Source: Fomitopsis serialis
Taxonomy: Eukaryota; Basidiomycota; Agaricomycetes; Polyporales; Fomitopsidaceae
Assembly: GCF_022376445.1 (NCBI RefSeq)
Contig: NW_025955452.1
Coordinates: forward strand, 1 to 26,761
Direction: 5' to 3'
DNA: 26,761 nt
Of this stretch, positions 1-9,130 are shown one piece after another. The position numbers were made by a program, and so were the translations under genes. The first letter of the stretch is position 1, and each line of letters begins with the position of its first letter. Below the pieces are notes generated by a model, which was not told where the DNA came from, ran no database searches, and saw only the letters and a program-made list of their open reading frames with translations.

Positions 1-2
1 TC

Positions 3-317
3 TTCTCCGCGGCGAGTGTGCCCCTCGCCTTCCCACCGACGATTGCCAGGGGTTTCGGATGGCCCAAGCTGGGCTTCGGTGTCGAAGGAGTCAATGGTCG
101 ACTGGGTACATGGCTTATCGACATGCTCAGCAGCGGGAGCGCGGGCCACCAGGGCAACATGCGGGCGTCGCAGGCGGGCGACATAAGCAGCAAGGTGCGC
201 ATTCGCGGTTGGGCGCTCCTGGATTTCTTCAAAGATCCGGAGGACAACGCCATCGTCCCGCTCCTCGTCGAGTGCAATTACAGAGGCAGAAGGAGTGGAG
301 AGGAGGGCTGGCCGTAG
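3..317 (+). CDS. 3' end of an unidentified protein-coding gene
   Basis: An open frame runs from the left edge of the window to a TAG at 315-317, giving about 104 residues with GC-biased third codon positions, as in the clear genes of the window. There is no convincing start; the gene begins outside the window or behind an intron. The residues include GWALLDFFKDPEDN and IVPLLVECNY and look like a globular, soluble C-terminus, with no membrane segment. I do not recognise the family. It converges on the LOG gene that ends at 585, and the 267 bases between them look like paired 3' ends. A spurious GC-rich ORF cannot be excluded. Confidence 0.4.
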   Translation, partial: FSAASVPLAFPPTIARGFGWPKLGFGVEGVNGRLGTWLIDMLSSGSAGHQGNMRASQAGDISSKVRIRGWALLDFFKDPEDNAIVPLLVECNYRGRRSGEEGWP

Positions 318-584
318 AGTTGGCAGACCTAGTGCTCGTGAAGTCATCACTATGGACTATGCTATTACTTAGATGCAGCGCACACACTCTTTATCGTATT
401 TATCATCTCTGGGAGGGACTCAGGGACGGTCTATAATTGTCGCTCCCTGCCATTTGTGTAGAGTGTAATACACGTTGAACGCTCGTTGTTATACGGATGA
501 GTACTGGCAATGCAGCGTTTATGGATGAGATAGTCTGTTGTGTTCAAGCTCGCCTATTATGCATTTTGCGAGCTATGTAGTGGT

Positions 585-1612
585 TCAAACGGCGTCAAGA
601 GCGTCCCCAAGCCTTTCCCCATCCACGGTTTTCATCTTCGACCAGTCATAGAAGTGCGTCCGCTGTGGGAAGGTCCATTTCTCTAGCACGTCCAGGGCAG
701 CCTTTCCCCAGTCGAAGTCCTCGTGCTCCACGTGGTCTGCGGGCCCGTTCACGAAGCGCACGAGGTTCGCGTTCGTCGGGGTGATGAAATCTGCTTCGAT
801 ACCATTGCGTATGAGCTCCTGGAGAGGGTTGTAGAAGCCCAAGGCATTTATCACGATGATCGCTAGGAGGTCCACCGTAAGTTCAGGCGTGTGTGGGCAT
901 GGCATAGAGGATTGATCCGCCACTCACGCTTCTCGTGAATGCCCAGTTGCGACCAACAGATGACCTCAAAAGCTGGCCCAAAATAAACCCATCAGACATT
1001 CATCTAAGATAATGCGGATATTGTGTCCCTGTACCTCTTCGAAAGTCCCATATCCGCCGGGTAAGGCGATAAAACTTCCCGATCGCTTCGCCATCTCGGT
1101 CTTCCGCTCGTGCATCGTGTTCACGACCACCTAAGCAAACATGAGCCGATGCACAATTTGCGAAACAAAACGCGGATCATACTGTTTCGACCTATATAGA
1201 TGCAAGACTGTTGAGAATGCAGCTCGACTAGATAGCGGGCTCGAAAGACAGACACTTTCTCGACCACTCTCATTGAGGAGCACCGAGGGTCCTCGCTTGC
1301 CCTGTGTCTGGTCAACCTCACCTCCCGCCGCGACCATCGCATACGGTACAATTCCCGTCACTTCGCCACCAGCATCTAGCACCGCGCCCGAGACGGCACC
1401 CATGATCCCCTTCGAGCCGCCGCCATATATGAGTCGTCTCTTCGTCTCCGCCAAAGCCTTCCCAGAGCTGTGGCATTCGCGTGAGCATCGTTTCCTGGAG
1501 CGATGTATGACGTGCAACCCACACTGAGCCGCCCGGACGTACGCCGGATGCTTTCCGACAGACGAAGCGCAGTAAACTGCCACTGCCCTGTATCTGGCTG
1601 CAAGTCGGACAT
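585..1612 (-). CDS. LOG-family protein (cytokinin riboside 5'-monophosphate phosphoribohydrolase type)
   Basis: Exons, from the 5' end: 1525-1612, 1254-1467, 1035-1130, 928-964 and 585-862. All four introns are GT..AG (57, 123, 70 and 65 nt), and exons 2-5 keep one frame to the TGA. The product is about 237 residues, normal for the family. It starts with the Rossmann-like strand AVYCASS, then the glycine-rich GGGSKGIMG (about residues 45-53), [14 protein letters not shown], and the diagnostic PGGxGTxxE motif as PGGYGTFEE at the end of exon 3, followed by FDWG in the C-terminal half. Characterised LOG enzymes release free cytokinin base from its nucleotide; in fungi the physiological substrate is often unknown and some members act as AMP/NMP hydrolases. 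The ATG at 1612 gives a sensible N-terminus but is one base out of frame with AVYCASS. One added base in the CCC at 1586-1588 joins them. No in-frame ATG occurs upstream in the frame as written. Confidence 0.92.
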
Positions 1613-2522
1613 GTCTGAGTTCAACCCGTCGTGTTCTCAGTACCAGGCGGCTACTATCGGCGGCCTCGTGTCTAGCGCGTTGTGGTTCGGCGGGATGACA
1701 GCTTCAAGTGATCGGGAGAAGGATGACTCGCACCTTCCGCAAGGCGGACTTCTGCGTAACTACAAGACTGCCTAATTTGGATAGTATCGCAGCCAATCGG
1801 AGCGGGTGGAGCGTGGTCACGCAGTAGTACGCACTGACCGTTGTGGGAGTAGATGCGTGTCACCGTCACAGCGTGCATGTGCGTCGACGATACTGACCTG
1901 CATGGGCCGCATGGTAAGCTGTGGGCGACATGGGAAGTCTTTTGTATTCGTGTAGTGCGTGGTGAACGGGACCGGCGTCAGCGCGCAGAGACAAACGGCG
2001 AGGTTAACTTTCCCACGACATCCGTGTCTTGCTCGAGGAATCGGACGACTGCCTGACTCGGTGGGCTCATCACCTCGTACTGCATCGCCGAAGTCTTTAT
2101 ATCCGGAACCATTGTCCGCGTCTGGTGAGTTCCAGGTCATTAGGCAGAATTATGTATATCCAGGCTGGCAGAACAAGGATACCAACAGTGATACAAAGAC
2201 CCGAGTGAGTCCTTTGAAATCATTCTGCCGAAAATACCTGATACACGACGACTACGGATGCGACTGTCATCTAATGGCTTCTTAACCACCTAGCAATCTG
2301 CCAGGCATCGCACAGTGGTCTGCCCTCAGACATATACTCAGGTGCAATTGCTCACAGCGGTTCTCATGTCAATAACGTCACGACACTTGCTAACAACTCC
2401 GTGTTCCCATCGCAGACGGATTACATCATGTACAATGCAGTAAGTGCCGTTGGTGTATCCCTACTTCGTGTCTCAGAAGGGTGACGGAACGGCTGGTGCG
2501 ACGGGATCGAACGGCAAGACGT
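1613..2522. other. Intergenic stretch between LOG start and metallothionein end
   Basis: This stretch holds the promoter side of the LOG gene at its left and the 3' flank of the metallothionein gene at its right. Several ORFs of 60-110 codons are present on both strands, but none has a recognisable motif or consistent splice structure. I see no TATA box placed convincingly for LOG, and no repeat. Confidence 0.5.
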
Positions 2523-2738
2523 TCAGCACTTGCACTCGGTAGGCTTGCACTGGCAACTGGAAAGGTATAAGCATATAGCCCTCGATAGACGCAATGGTAA
2601 GACGTACGCTTCGCCGCAGCTGCAGCTGCTGACGCCACAGTTGGCCTCGTTGACGGGGACGGCGACGTTCTAGAGATACCAAGGTGAGCGTGTCATGCAA
2701 CGAGGCGACGGGCTACAAGTGTTACTCACGGTGAACAT
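2523..2738 (-). CDS. Small cysteine-rich metallothionein, three exons
   Basis: Exon 1 (2730-2738) encodes Met-Phe-Thr, exon 2 (2608-2669) the core, and exon 3 (2523-2556) the C-terminus and TGA. The introns are 60 nt (GTGAGT..CTAG) and 51 nt (GTACGT..CCAG). The spliced frame is clean and gives 34 residues. After a short NVAVPVNEAN lead come seven cysteines, at about positions 14, 19, 21, 25, 27, 32 and 34, spaced C-x4-C-x-C-x3-C-x-C-x4-C-x-C, with no aromatic residue in the cysteine part and Cys as the last residue. This resembles the single-domain, seven-Cys copper metallothioneins of Neurospora and Agaricus, although the first and last spacings differ. The expected role is cytosolic chelation of Cu(I), perhaps Cd or Zn, for detoxification and storage; the metal preference is inferred. 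A TATA box lies about 90 bases upstream. The two-intron structure of so small a gene argues strongly against a chance ORF. Confidence 0.86.
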
Positions 2739-2824
2739 TGTGAAAGAAGTGCTGTGAGGCGAGGATGTGCTTGTGGGGTGCGTTGGGTAGTCTGGGACTG
2801 GAGAGAGGTGGTCATCGAACGCCT

Positions 2825-2832
2825 CTTTTATA
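2825..2832 (-). promoter_or_regulatory. TATA box of the metallothionein gene
   Basis: On the minus strand the sequence reads ATATAAAAG, with the TATA element about 90 bases before the ATG at 2738. This spacing suits an inducible fungal promoter with a short leader. I looked for a copper-responsive element of the yeast ACE1 type, or an MRE core, just upstream and found no clear match. Confidence 0.6.
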
Positions 2833-3429
2833 TGTCTCTGGATCGTCCTGACACGTGCGGCAGCCTGCGGATTGCTTCCCCGTAACGGGCCTGCTCTGAT
2901 GATCGTCGACCTGGGTGCTCTGATGCTATCCGGGGTGCGCTATTCGGAGGTAGCTCCACCACTGTATTGGAGCCGTTCTACCACCGCACCGCTCCTGTCT
3001 GACCCAGACCGCCGGCAACTAGGGCTCCCTGCTAGCGTCCGATAACCATGGCTGTCGGGCCAGTGTGGGTGTCGTTATCCACCGCTAGAAGACAGCGTTC
3101 ACCTTCGCGATATCAGCTATGTACAAGATACATCAAAAAGCGTGTGGTACGTGGTGGACTATGTCATTTGAGCACTGAGACAGCGGTCACCGTTCTGCTA
3201 GATATATCGATGCAGTAGAGTCGCGACCAAAAATGCTCATTTTGTGCGGAACTTTCACGTCCAGGCGACAATGCAGTTGGTGAGCAGAAACAACAACCAC
3301 GACCGGATGACCACGGGGTGGCGCATCGACTGTCCTTCTGTGGGCAAATTTTCTTGGGGCAATTGATCAACATGCAGGTACCTCCGGTGTTGAGGCATTT
3401 GTGCTGTGTGCATCAATCTGCTGATTCAG

Positions 3430-3654
3430 TCCTTACGGGATGCTCGACGTGGACCAGTATGAGTCCAAGCATTGTGCATTGTCCGGCGGACAAATTGTGA
3501 GTTGAACCGATATCGTATGTCTTCGATTCTCATCGGCACCATTCCTCATACTCATGTATTGCTGTGTCTGCGACACTAGGGTACCGCGACTCGCATGTAT
3601 CCTAAACAGTGTCTTGAAGAAGTCCGTAATCTGGCAGCAGCGTGGCCCAACTGA
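3430..3654 (+). pseudogene. Possible remnant of a spliced gene (two exons)
   Basis: Segment 3430-3496 reads as PYGMLDVDQYESKHC followed by ALSGGQI. It is joined in phase by an 83-nt intron (GTGAGT at 3497, CACTAG ending at 3579) to 3580-3654, which reads GTATRMYPKQCLEEVRNL and then AAAWPN before a stop. A plausible preceding intron (GTACCT..TTCAG) ends at 3429, but the exon before it meets an in-frame TGA. No family is recognised. The phase match at the junction and the protein-like composition suggest a real, now broken or mis-sequenced gene; chance remains possible. Confidence 0.25.
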
Positions 3655-3672
3655 TGACGGTCCACAGATCAA

Positions 3673-3692
3673 TCTTATCTTATCTTATCTTC
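3673..3692. repeat. Short (ATCTT)n microsatellite
   Basis: A run of about three to four copies of a TCTTA-type pentamer lies just after the coding trace at 3430-3654. It is a simple sequence with no evident function. Confidence 0.6.
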
Positions 3693-4129
3693 CTCCCGGT
3701 GGCATGTCGTAACCAACAATTCATTCGATGCAGCGCTGATGGTCCGCTTCTTGGCTTCTCAAGTTCTGGAGGGCCCGAGTCAGGCATAGTCGTTCAGAAA
3801 ATGCCTCACTTGACGATTGTCAGCACAAATGTCTCAGGACCTGTTCCCGGCGTAAACCACTCAGATCCCACGGAGAGGCACAATTGACTCTGCTGCGTCG
3901 CTCACGGCCCGCAGGTCTCTCCGAGTTCACAAGACCACCTTCACACCGGTCGACTGTTTGATCGCTCCTCCTAATATGTAGCTGACAGCTTGGGACGATC
4001 GGGCTTGAGCTCGCTTCCGCATCAAGTCCTCTGCGCCCTGTCTCTCTCTGCTGACCGACATAGACTCGCCATATTATCTGCTACTCGCTTGCCAGTGGCG
4101 CTCGGAAGGGACACCTGACGACCACCGAT

Positions 4130-4802
4130 ATGCAACTTAAAGCCACCGTGAGTTTTGCGCGCAACTCCCAGGACGACGCGGCGAGCCAATTGACCTTGGA
4201 CGATTCATGCTCACTCAAAAGTGGGCATCTGCTCGAACCCCGTGGACAGCTCGGGCGCCGGTGCTGATCCGTTCCCGAGTCGTGTGTCTTTGAAAAGGGA
4301 GGGTATGTGCCTCACGCCCTTCCCCTCACATCACCATCGGGTACTCACCCTCCCTTGCGACGACTCCAGCTTCGCCATTCACGGCTTCACAGCCATTCTC
4401 GAGTGTTCCGAGTCGGACGAGCTTGAACAGAGCGCAGTAGACTCTCAGTCAGGTATGTGCTCACTTGTTATCGTTCGTCCGCACCCTCTGCAGCGCACTG
4501 GTAGCGAGTCCGCGACTATAAGTGTTGTCTTTATACTGTCGATATCAGCGAACAAGGGTATGTGATGATGCGAGGACAGAATGGCTTCAGCTGCTATTCA
4601 TTGCGCGACTGTACTGATGGCGTCCTGGTGGCATCATTGGGGCCACTGTTTTGTCTATTCATTGATGTGAATCATTCTACATACTGAGCCCTCAGGCTGT
4701 GAGTTCGTGTTCGGTTCGGAGTTCAGTTCAAAGTTCGCCTATGCACCTGGCTATTCACGGCGAGCAGGATCCAACTCAGAGGGTAGTGAGATGGCGACCT
4801 GA
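4130..4802 (+). pseudogene. Spliced gene or pseudogene with one in-frame stop; family unknown
   Basis: Four well-formed GT..AG introns can be drawn: GTGAGT at 4148, GTATGT at 4303, GTATGT at 4453 and GTATGT at 4558. The last three join exons ending at 4302, 4370-4452, 4494-4557 and 4696-4802 in one continuous phase. Their encoded pieces include VSLKRE, SPFTASQPFSSVPSRTSLNR, RTGSESATISVVFILSISANK and a last exon reading CEFVFGSEFSSKF up to SEMAT and TGA. One TAG (4438-4440) interrupts the second of these exons. A short first exon, ATG at 4130 with six codons before GTGAGT, is attractive, but its join to the next exon is unresolved. The Ser-rich product of about 120 residues is not recognised. 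Consistent phase over three introns argues for a real gene, either recently inactivated or carrying a base error at the TAG. Confidence 0.35.
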
Positions 4803-5200
4803 GTTACGTGATCATCATGTCTATGTTGTTCACTTTTCAAGCGCCTGGAGGAATACTGTGGTGCATAAGCCGAGCATTGCGCTGTCGTGGTGACCACATG
4901 AGACGGCTCTGGCTCTGGTCAGTGGGTCTTTACTGCAGTGGCAAGTATGTTGTGCCTCGATTGTATCTAGGTACGTCGGTATGCCGTCGACTCGCTCACG
5001 ATATCATCTCACATCAATGCAGGTTTACAACGAACCACTGGCGATCAAGCTTAGCCTAAGTGTCGGAGCCCTGTAGTCAAGGTAATGTTCGGTTTTCATG
5101 CTCACAGACGGATGTTACACGTAGCTAAAGACAAGCCTAGGGATGAGTGCATAGTTCCAATATAAATTTCATCGGCATGCATGACTCTCAAGTTTTCCCT

Positions 5201-5230
5201 CCAAACTGCACACGACCAAACTGCACACGA
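5201..5230. repeat. 15-bp perfect tandem duplication
   Basis: The unit CCAAACTGCACACGA occurs twice in a row (5201-5215 and 5216-5230), followed by CC, the start of a third unit. It lies outside any supported gene. Confidence 0.8.
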
Positions 5231-5500
5231 CCAGGTGAATTCATTGAATCCTTCATCATGGTTTACTCAACTCAGCGAGATATCACTTCAAGCAGTACAC
5301 TGAGCTGGGAGAGATCAAACTTGCAGGTATCCCAGCCACTCGCCCGGCGTGATCGAGAGCCGGTGAAGCCTACTGCGCTATGTTCGATCGTGCCGCGACA
5401 TGCCAGACAGCGAGCCTGACGCGGTTCGAGTTAGAAGACGGCGCGCCCCCGCCGGAGGCTGGCTTCCCGGCCCGCCGCCGTCAGCCCCGCTCGCTCACCG

Positions 5501-5508
5501 TATAAATA
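5501..5508 (+). promoter_or_regulatory. TATA box with pyrimidine-rich initiator region, no gene assigned
   Basis: TATAAATA at 5501-5508 is followed by a CT-rich tract (about 5531-5568) of the kind that marks transcription starts of strongly expressed basidiomycete genes. A consensus donor GTAAGT starts at 5596, and a possible later intron (GTAGTC near 5763 to GCAG near 5841) follows. Downstream, no ATG opens a convincing frame; the longest sensible trace begins PKQRYRLAKHRW near 5842. It may drive a non-coding transcript or a small gene broken by an indel. Confidence 0.4.
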
Positions 5509-5842
5509 TCCTACCAACCTGTCTCGAACCGTCGTTCTTCTCTTTCTTCTTCTCCCCCATCTTCCCCTCGAATACCAGCGGCGGGGTCTTATTTCGTAAG
5601 TGGCCCTCTCCACCCTCCTCGTACATGCGCTGACGGCTGCCTCGACCTGCCATAAGTCCACGGACTGTGGACTGCATCGCCTAGAGAAATACCGTCGTGA
5701 CGGGGCGTCGACGAGTCCACGACTCCTGCGGCTTGACCCCCCGCCCCCCAAGACCGACGCGGGTAGTCTCATTGTCAACTGAGGAGCTATCACGGCTGGT
5801 TCGTGAAGGCACCAGTTGACTGTGACTAACTCTGCGAGCAGC

Positions 5843-8600
5843 CCAAGCAGCGCTATCGGCTAGCGAAACACCGTTGGGACAGGGCGTCCGCGTTGTTTGG
5901 GTTCACGGTCTTGGGGATCCCGCCTAGTATACAGTAGTGTAGCTTTCTCCAGGGCGGGCGGTCATGCCGACGTAGTCGGGCGTGCACCGTCCGGGCGCGC
6001 ATCTCATCGTGATCCTGGAGTCTAGTACTTCCTTTGCTCAGCAGGGCCAAGGGGGAAAGCTAAGACGCGCCGAATGTTGTATATGAATTGTACTGTTATG
6101 TAGGTACCAGTAAGCATCGATTCACGTCTCCTGAGGCAGATCTCAGCCTGAGGCATGTACACCGACTGTCTGAACAATAAGAGATCTAAGACAGCCTGAG
6201 GAGTCGTTGTACACCGTAGCCTACGCAAAGCAATCAATGGCATTCGAGTTACGCGCTCACGACTATTTACAGACTCGCACTGTACCACAGACAGTACTGT
6301 AGTACTACACTAATAGAACATCGAAGCGGCCTGAGGATCACATATTTCAGCAAGGCGACGAACTGCTTTAATATGTACGTGCATTATGCAGCAGGTGCGC
6401 CTTAGGTGGATCATGACGATGTTCCTGCATAAGAAAGACGCACGCTGGCACTAAGTACTGCCAGTGACGAACGCGGACAGAACGAGCAATAGCGAAAGTA
6501 TAATTGACGCAGACAATTCGAGATCCGGACACGCATCGCTCAGGTCGATGTCCGCGAGCGAATGGCAAATGAGCCTTTGCGCTCTCTTTTGTCCCGTCAT
6601 GTACTGGGCCGATAGTGCGTTGCATTGGCCCACTCGCCAACACATTGGCCCACTCGCCAACTTCACGCGGTCTGACCCTCGAATGCCTCATCGCGAACCT
6701 GCCAGACTCGAATTCGTGATTCCGAGGTCAATCGATAGGTCGACGGGCTGGATGGGAACATCGATCCGCATGCAGGGTGGTAAGGGCAGTATCAATACAA
6801 TCGTATTAGCATTCACAGGACTTGGCGACTGGTGACCCCGAGGCAGGAGCGCTGTGCAGCGTACTAGATGTGGTACTAACCTGAGAGGGACGTATGCAAG
6901 GGCCTAGACACTCCACCGTGCAGCGCCAGTGGATCGCTGCATTGTCGCGCGCCGTAAAACAACGCTGAAGTCGATTGTCGTATTTTCACATGGACAGAGC
7001 ACGGTGTTATCGAGGATCTGCCTCGACATCGAGGTACACTGCGTACATGGCACGCAGGAGATCCGGATCCCGCGGGATCGCCATAATCGCGTGCATTCAC
7101 TGCGCTCGAATGGCCGTTGGGGAGAGCCACAGCGGGGCACGCGTCATTGCAGAATGTCCGGGGCCCACAGGGCTGCGTTGATTGACGTGGACAAGGGCTG
7201 AGCGTCGGCGCTGAGTAGCTGAAAGACCTCGCCGGAGATGAATGAAGAACGGGCGGTTGACGGGATGCTGCGATCGACAGAACTCGGACCGCGTCCTTCT
7301 GCGAGGATGCAGGAACGATCGAAGGGCCACGCGGAGGTCGGCTGACCGATACTGAGGCCTGGCTTCTCGCGCGAAGCCGTCGCGCCCGGGATATGCGTTG
7401 ACTGTTGCTGTTCATTGTGAAATGCGACGTATAGGGTGGTTCTGCAGGATGCACTTCGCGTGTGATCCGTTGGGTCTCTGTGTGAACCATGAACGGTCGC
7501 CGGGATGAGCGTCGAGGTGGAATCGATCGAAACGAAGCTGACAGCTGCTGGCCTGGGAAACATGACGGTGAGAACGAGACGTCGCGGCCAGCCAAGGCTA
7601 GCATAACGACACATAGAAGGATGGAGTGAGTGCTTCCCTATGGGACGCGATCACGGGGGCTCCATACGCGCCGTATTCTCCACTTGCACTGGGAAGCCTT
7701 GACCATATGGAATTCTGTGAAACCGCATTGACCGGCGGTGAGGGAGAGCTTCAGCGAGCGCAGACGGAAGATGCGAAAACTGCAAGCTGCCCATTCAGTC
7801 AGTTTCCTCAGTGGGAAGCGCGAACCAAGGAGCGTACGTCGCACGGGACCGCGCCTCGATTGTCCACGTGAGACCAGATGACGAGCGACTGTCCATCCAT
7901 CTCATCCACGGTGGTCCTCCATGTATTGTCCACCCAATTAGGACTGCGAGCCCAGGTCCCCCAGGTAGAGAATGAGAAGCAGAAGCGACCGACACCGTCG
8001 TGAAGTTCTATGGCATGGTCGGAGATGTTATCGCGTCCGCGATTCTGAGAGCAAACCCGATAAGCAAGTGCACAGTAGATAGAAGCACGCAGCTTCAAGG
8101 CAGCTGTGCCATCTATTCTATCGCCGAGTTAGTGTGCCGGTTCTAGTCCACCCGATTCGCACCTCAAACCAACTTGCAGAGCCTATGAGTTCATAGAGCA
8201 GTTCCATGCTCCCTAGAATTTGAGGGTGAGTGGGCGAGTCTCGAGCTCCGATGTTTCATTAATGAGGGTTTACCGCCAGAAGGTCGTATGGTCCGAACGT
8301 GCCTCTATATAGGGATGAGTTAGTTTTGCATTGGCATTAGCGGCTGAAGAGTGTCTGCATTCGTCAGGTCGAATAGACGTACCGCGTGGTCAACTTGCTG
8401 CATATCGGACTACAATGACGGGGTTGGTCGACTTCGGGCGGGTCTCCAGCGAGCAATAGTCTTGAGCTGCAACAGACTTGCACTTTGGGATTAGCGCGCC
8501 ATTCGAAGAGGAACGACAAGACATCCATGTGAACCTTGGATTAGTTCGTATAAACGACTCGAAGTAGGTGCTAGACCGGCCTGACATTCTTGGACTCGAT
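5843..8600. other. Stretch without a supportable gene
   Basis: ORFs of up to about 240 codons occur, chiefly overlapping minus-strand frames at 6876-7614, but they lie in competing frames over the same DNA and show no domain, repeat signature or splice pattern. I see no reverse transcriptase, transposase or integrase motif and no terminal repeats. The only structure noted is the 20-bp duplication at 6623-6660. Confidence 0.5.
6623..6660. repeat. Tandem duplication with 20-bp period
   Basis: CATTGGCCCACTCGCCAA occurs at 6623-6640 and again at 6643-6660, separated by CA. Each copy carries ATTGG, the reverse complement of the CCAAT core, so the pair could form two closely spaced CCAAT-type sites, though no gene start nearby can be supported. 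Confidence 0.75.
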
Positions 8601-9130
8601 AGCACAGAAATAGCACAGAATTGCGAGCTAACGGTGTATGTCTGTGGGTCCACACTCTAGACCGAGCAAGGCGTGCACGTTCGTCGCTTCTCCCCAGGAG
8701 ACCGCACAATGCGTGAAGAGCGGACCCCTGGATACCTGCGCAGTGTGGATCGTGCGACCGATGCACAGCCTACGTGTGGCTCGTCCGCCTTCTGGCGGGC
8801 GAAGGGCGTTGAAGAAGCTCTACAGCCAACGAGCTCAGCGTCTCGGCGCCTCGAGGCCTCCACCTGCGGAGGAAGATACGCCCGCGCGCTCCAGCACGTT
8901 GGCGGCGGTGCGGCCAGGCGCGACCTCCCACTGGCTGGGGTCGCGGATAAGAGCGCGGGCCACGGTGACGTGGCCATGTCAAGGGTTCGGCCGTCACGGT
9001 GTCGTACGCGTTGTTATTCAGGGCCTTGAGAATGCCTGGCGAGGCAGCGGGAGACAACCGCCGAGAACCCCATTTCGTGGGTATCATCCCGGGTCCGACC
9101 TGGCAAGGCACGTTCGGTGCCAAAGGATGC

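Noticed and set aside
5842..5938. Ribosomal protein eL29-like small gene (PKQRYR trace)
   Set aside because: Only a few residues resemble that family and the highly conserved N-terminal block is absent upstream.
6876..7614. Two overlapping minus-strand ORFs of 242 and 156 codons
   Set aside because: They share the same DNA in different frames, have no motif, no clear promoter and no splice pattern; ORFs of this length are expected by chance at this GC content.
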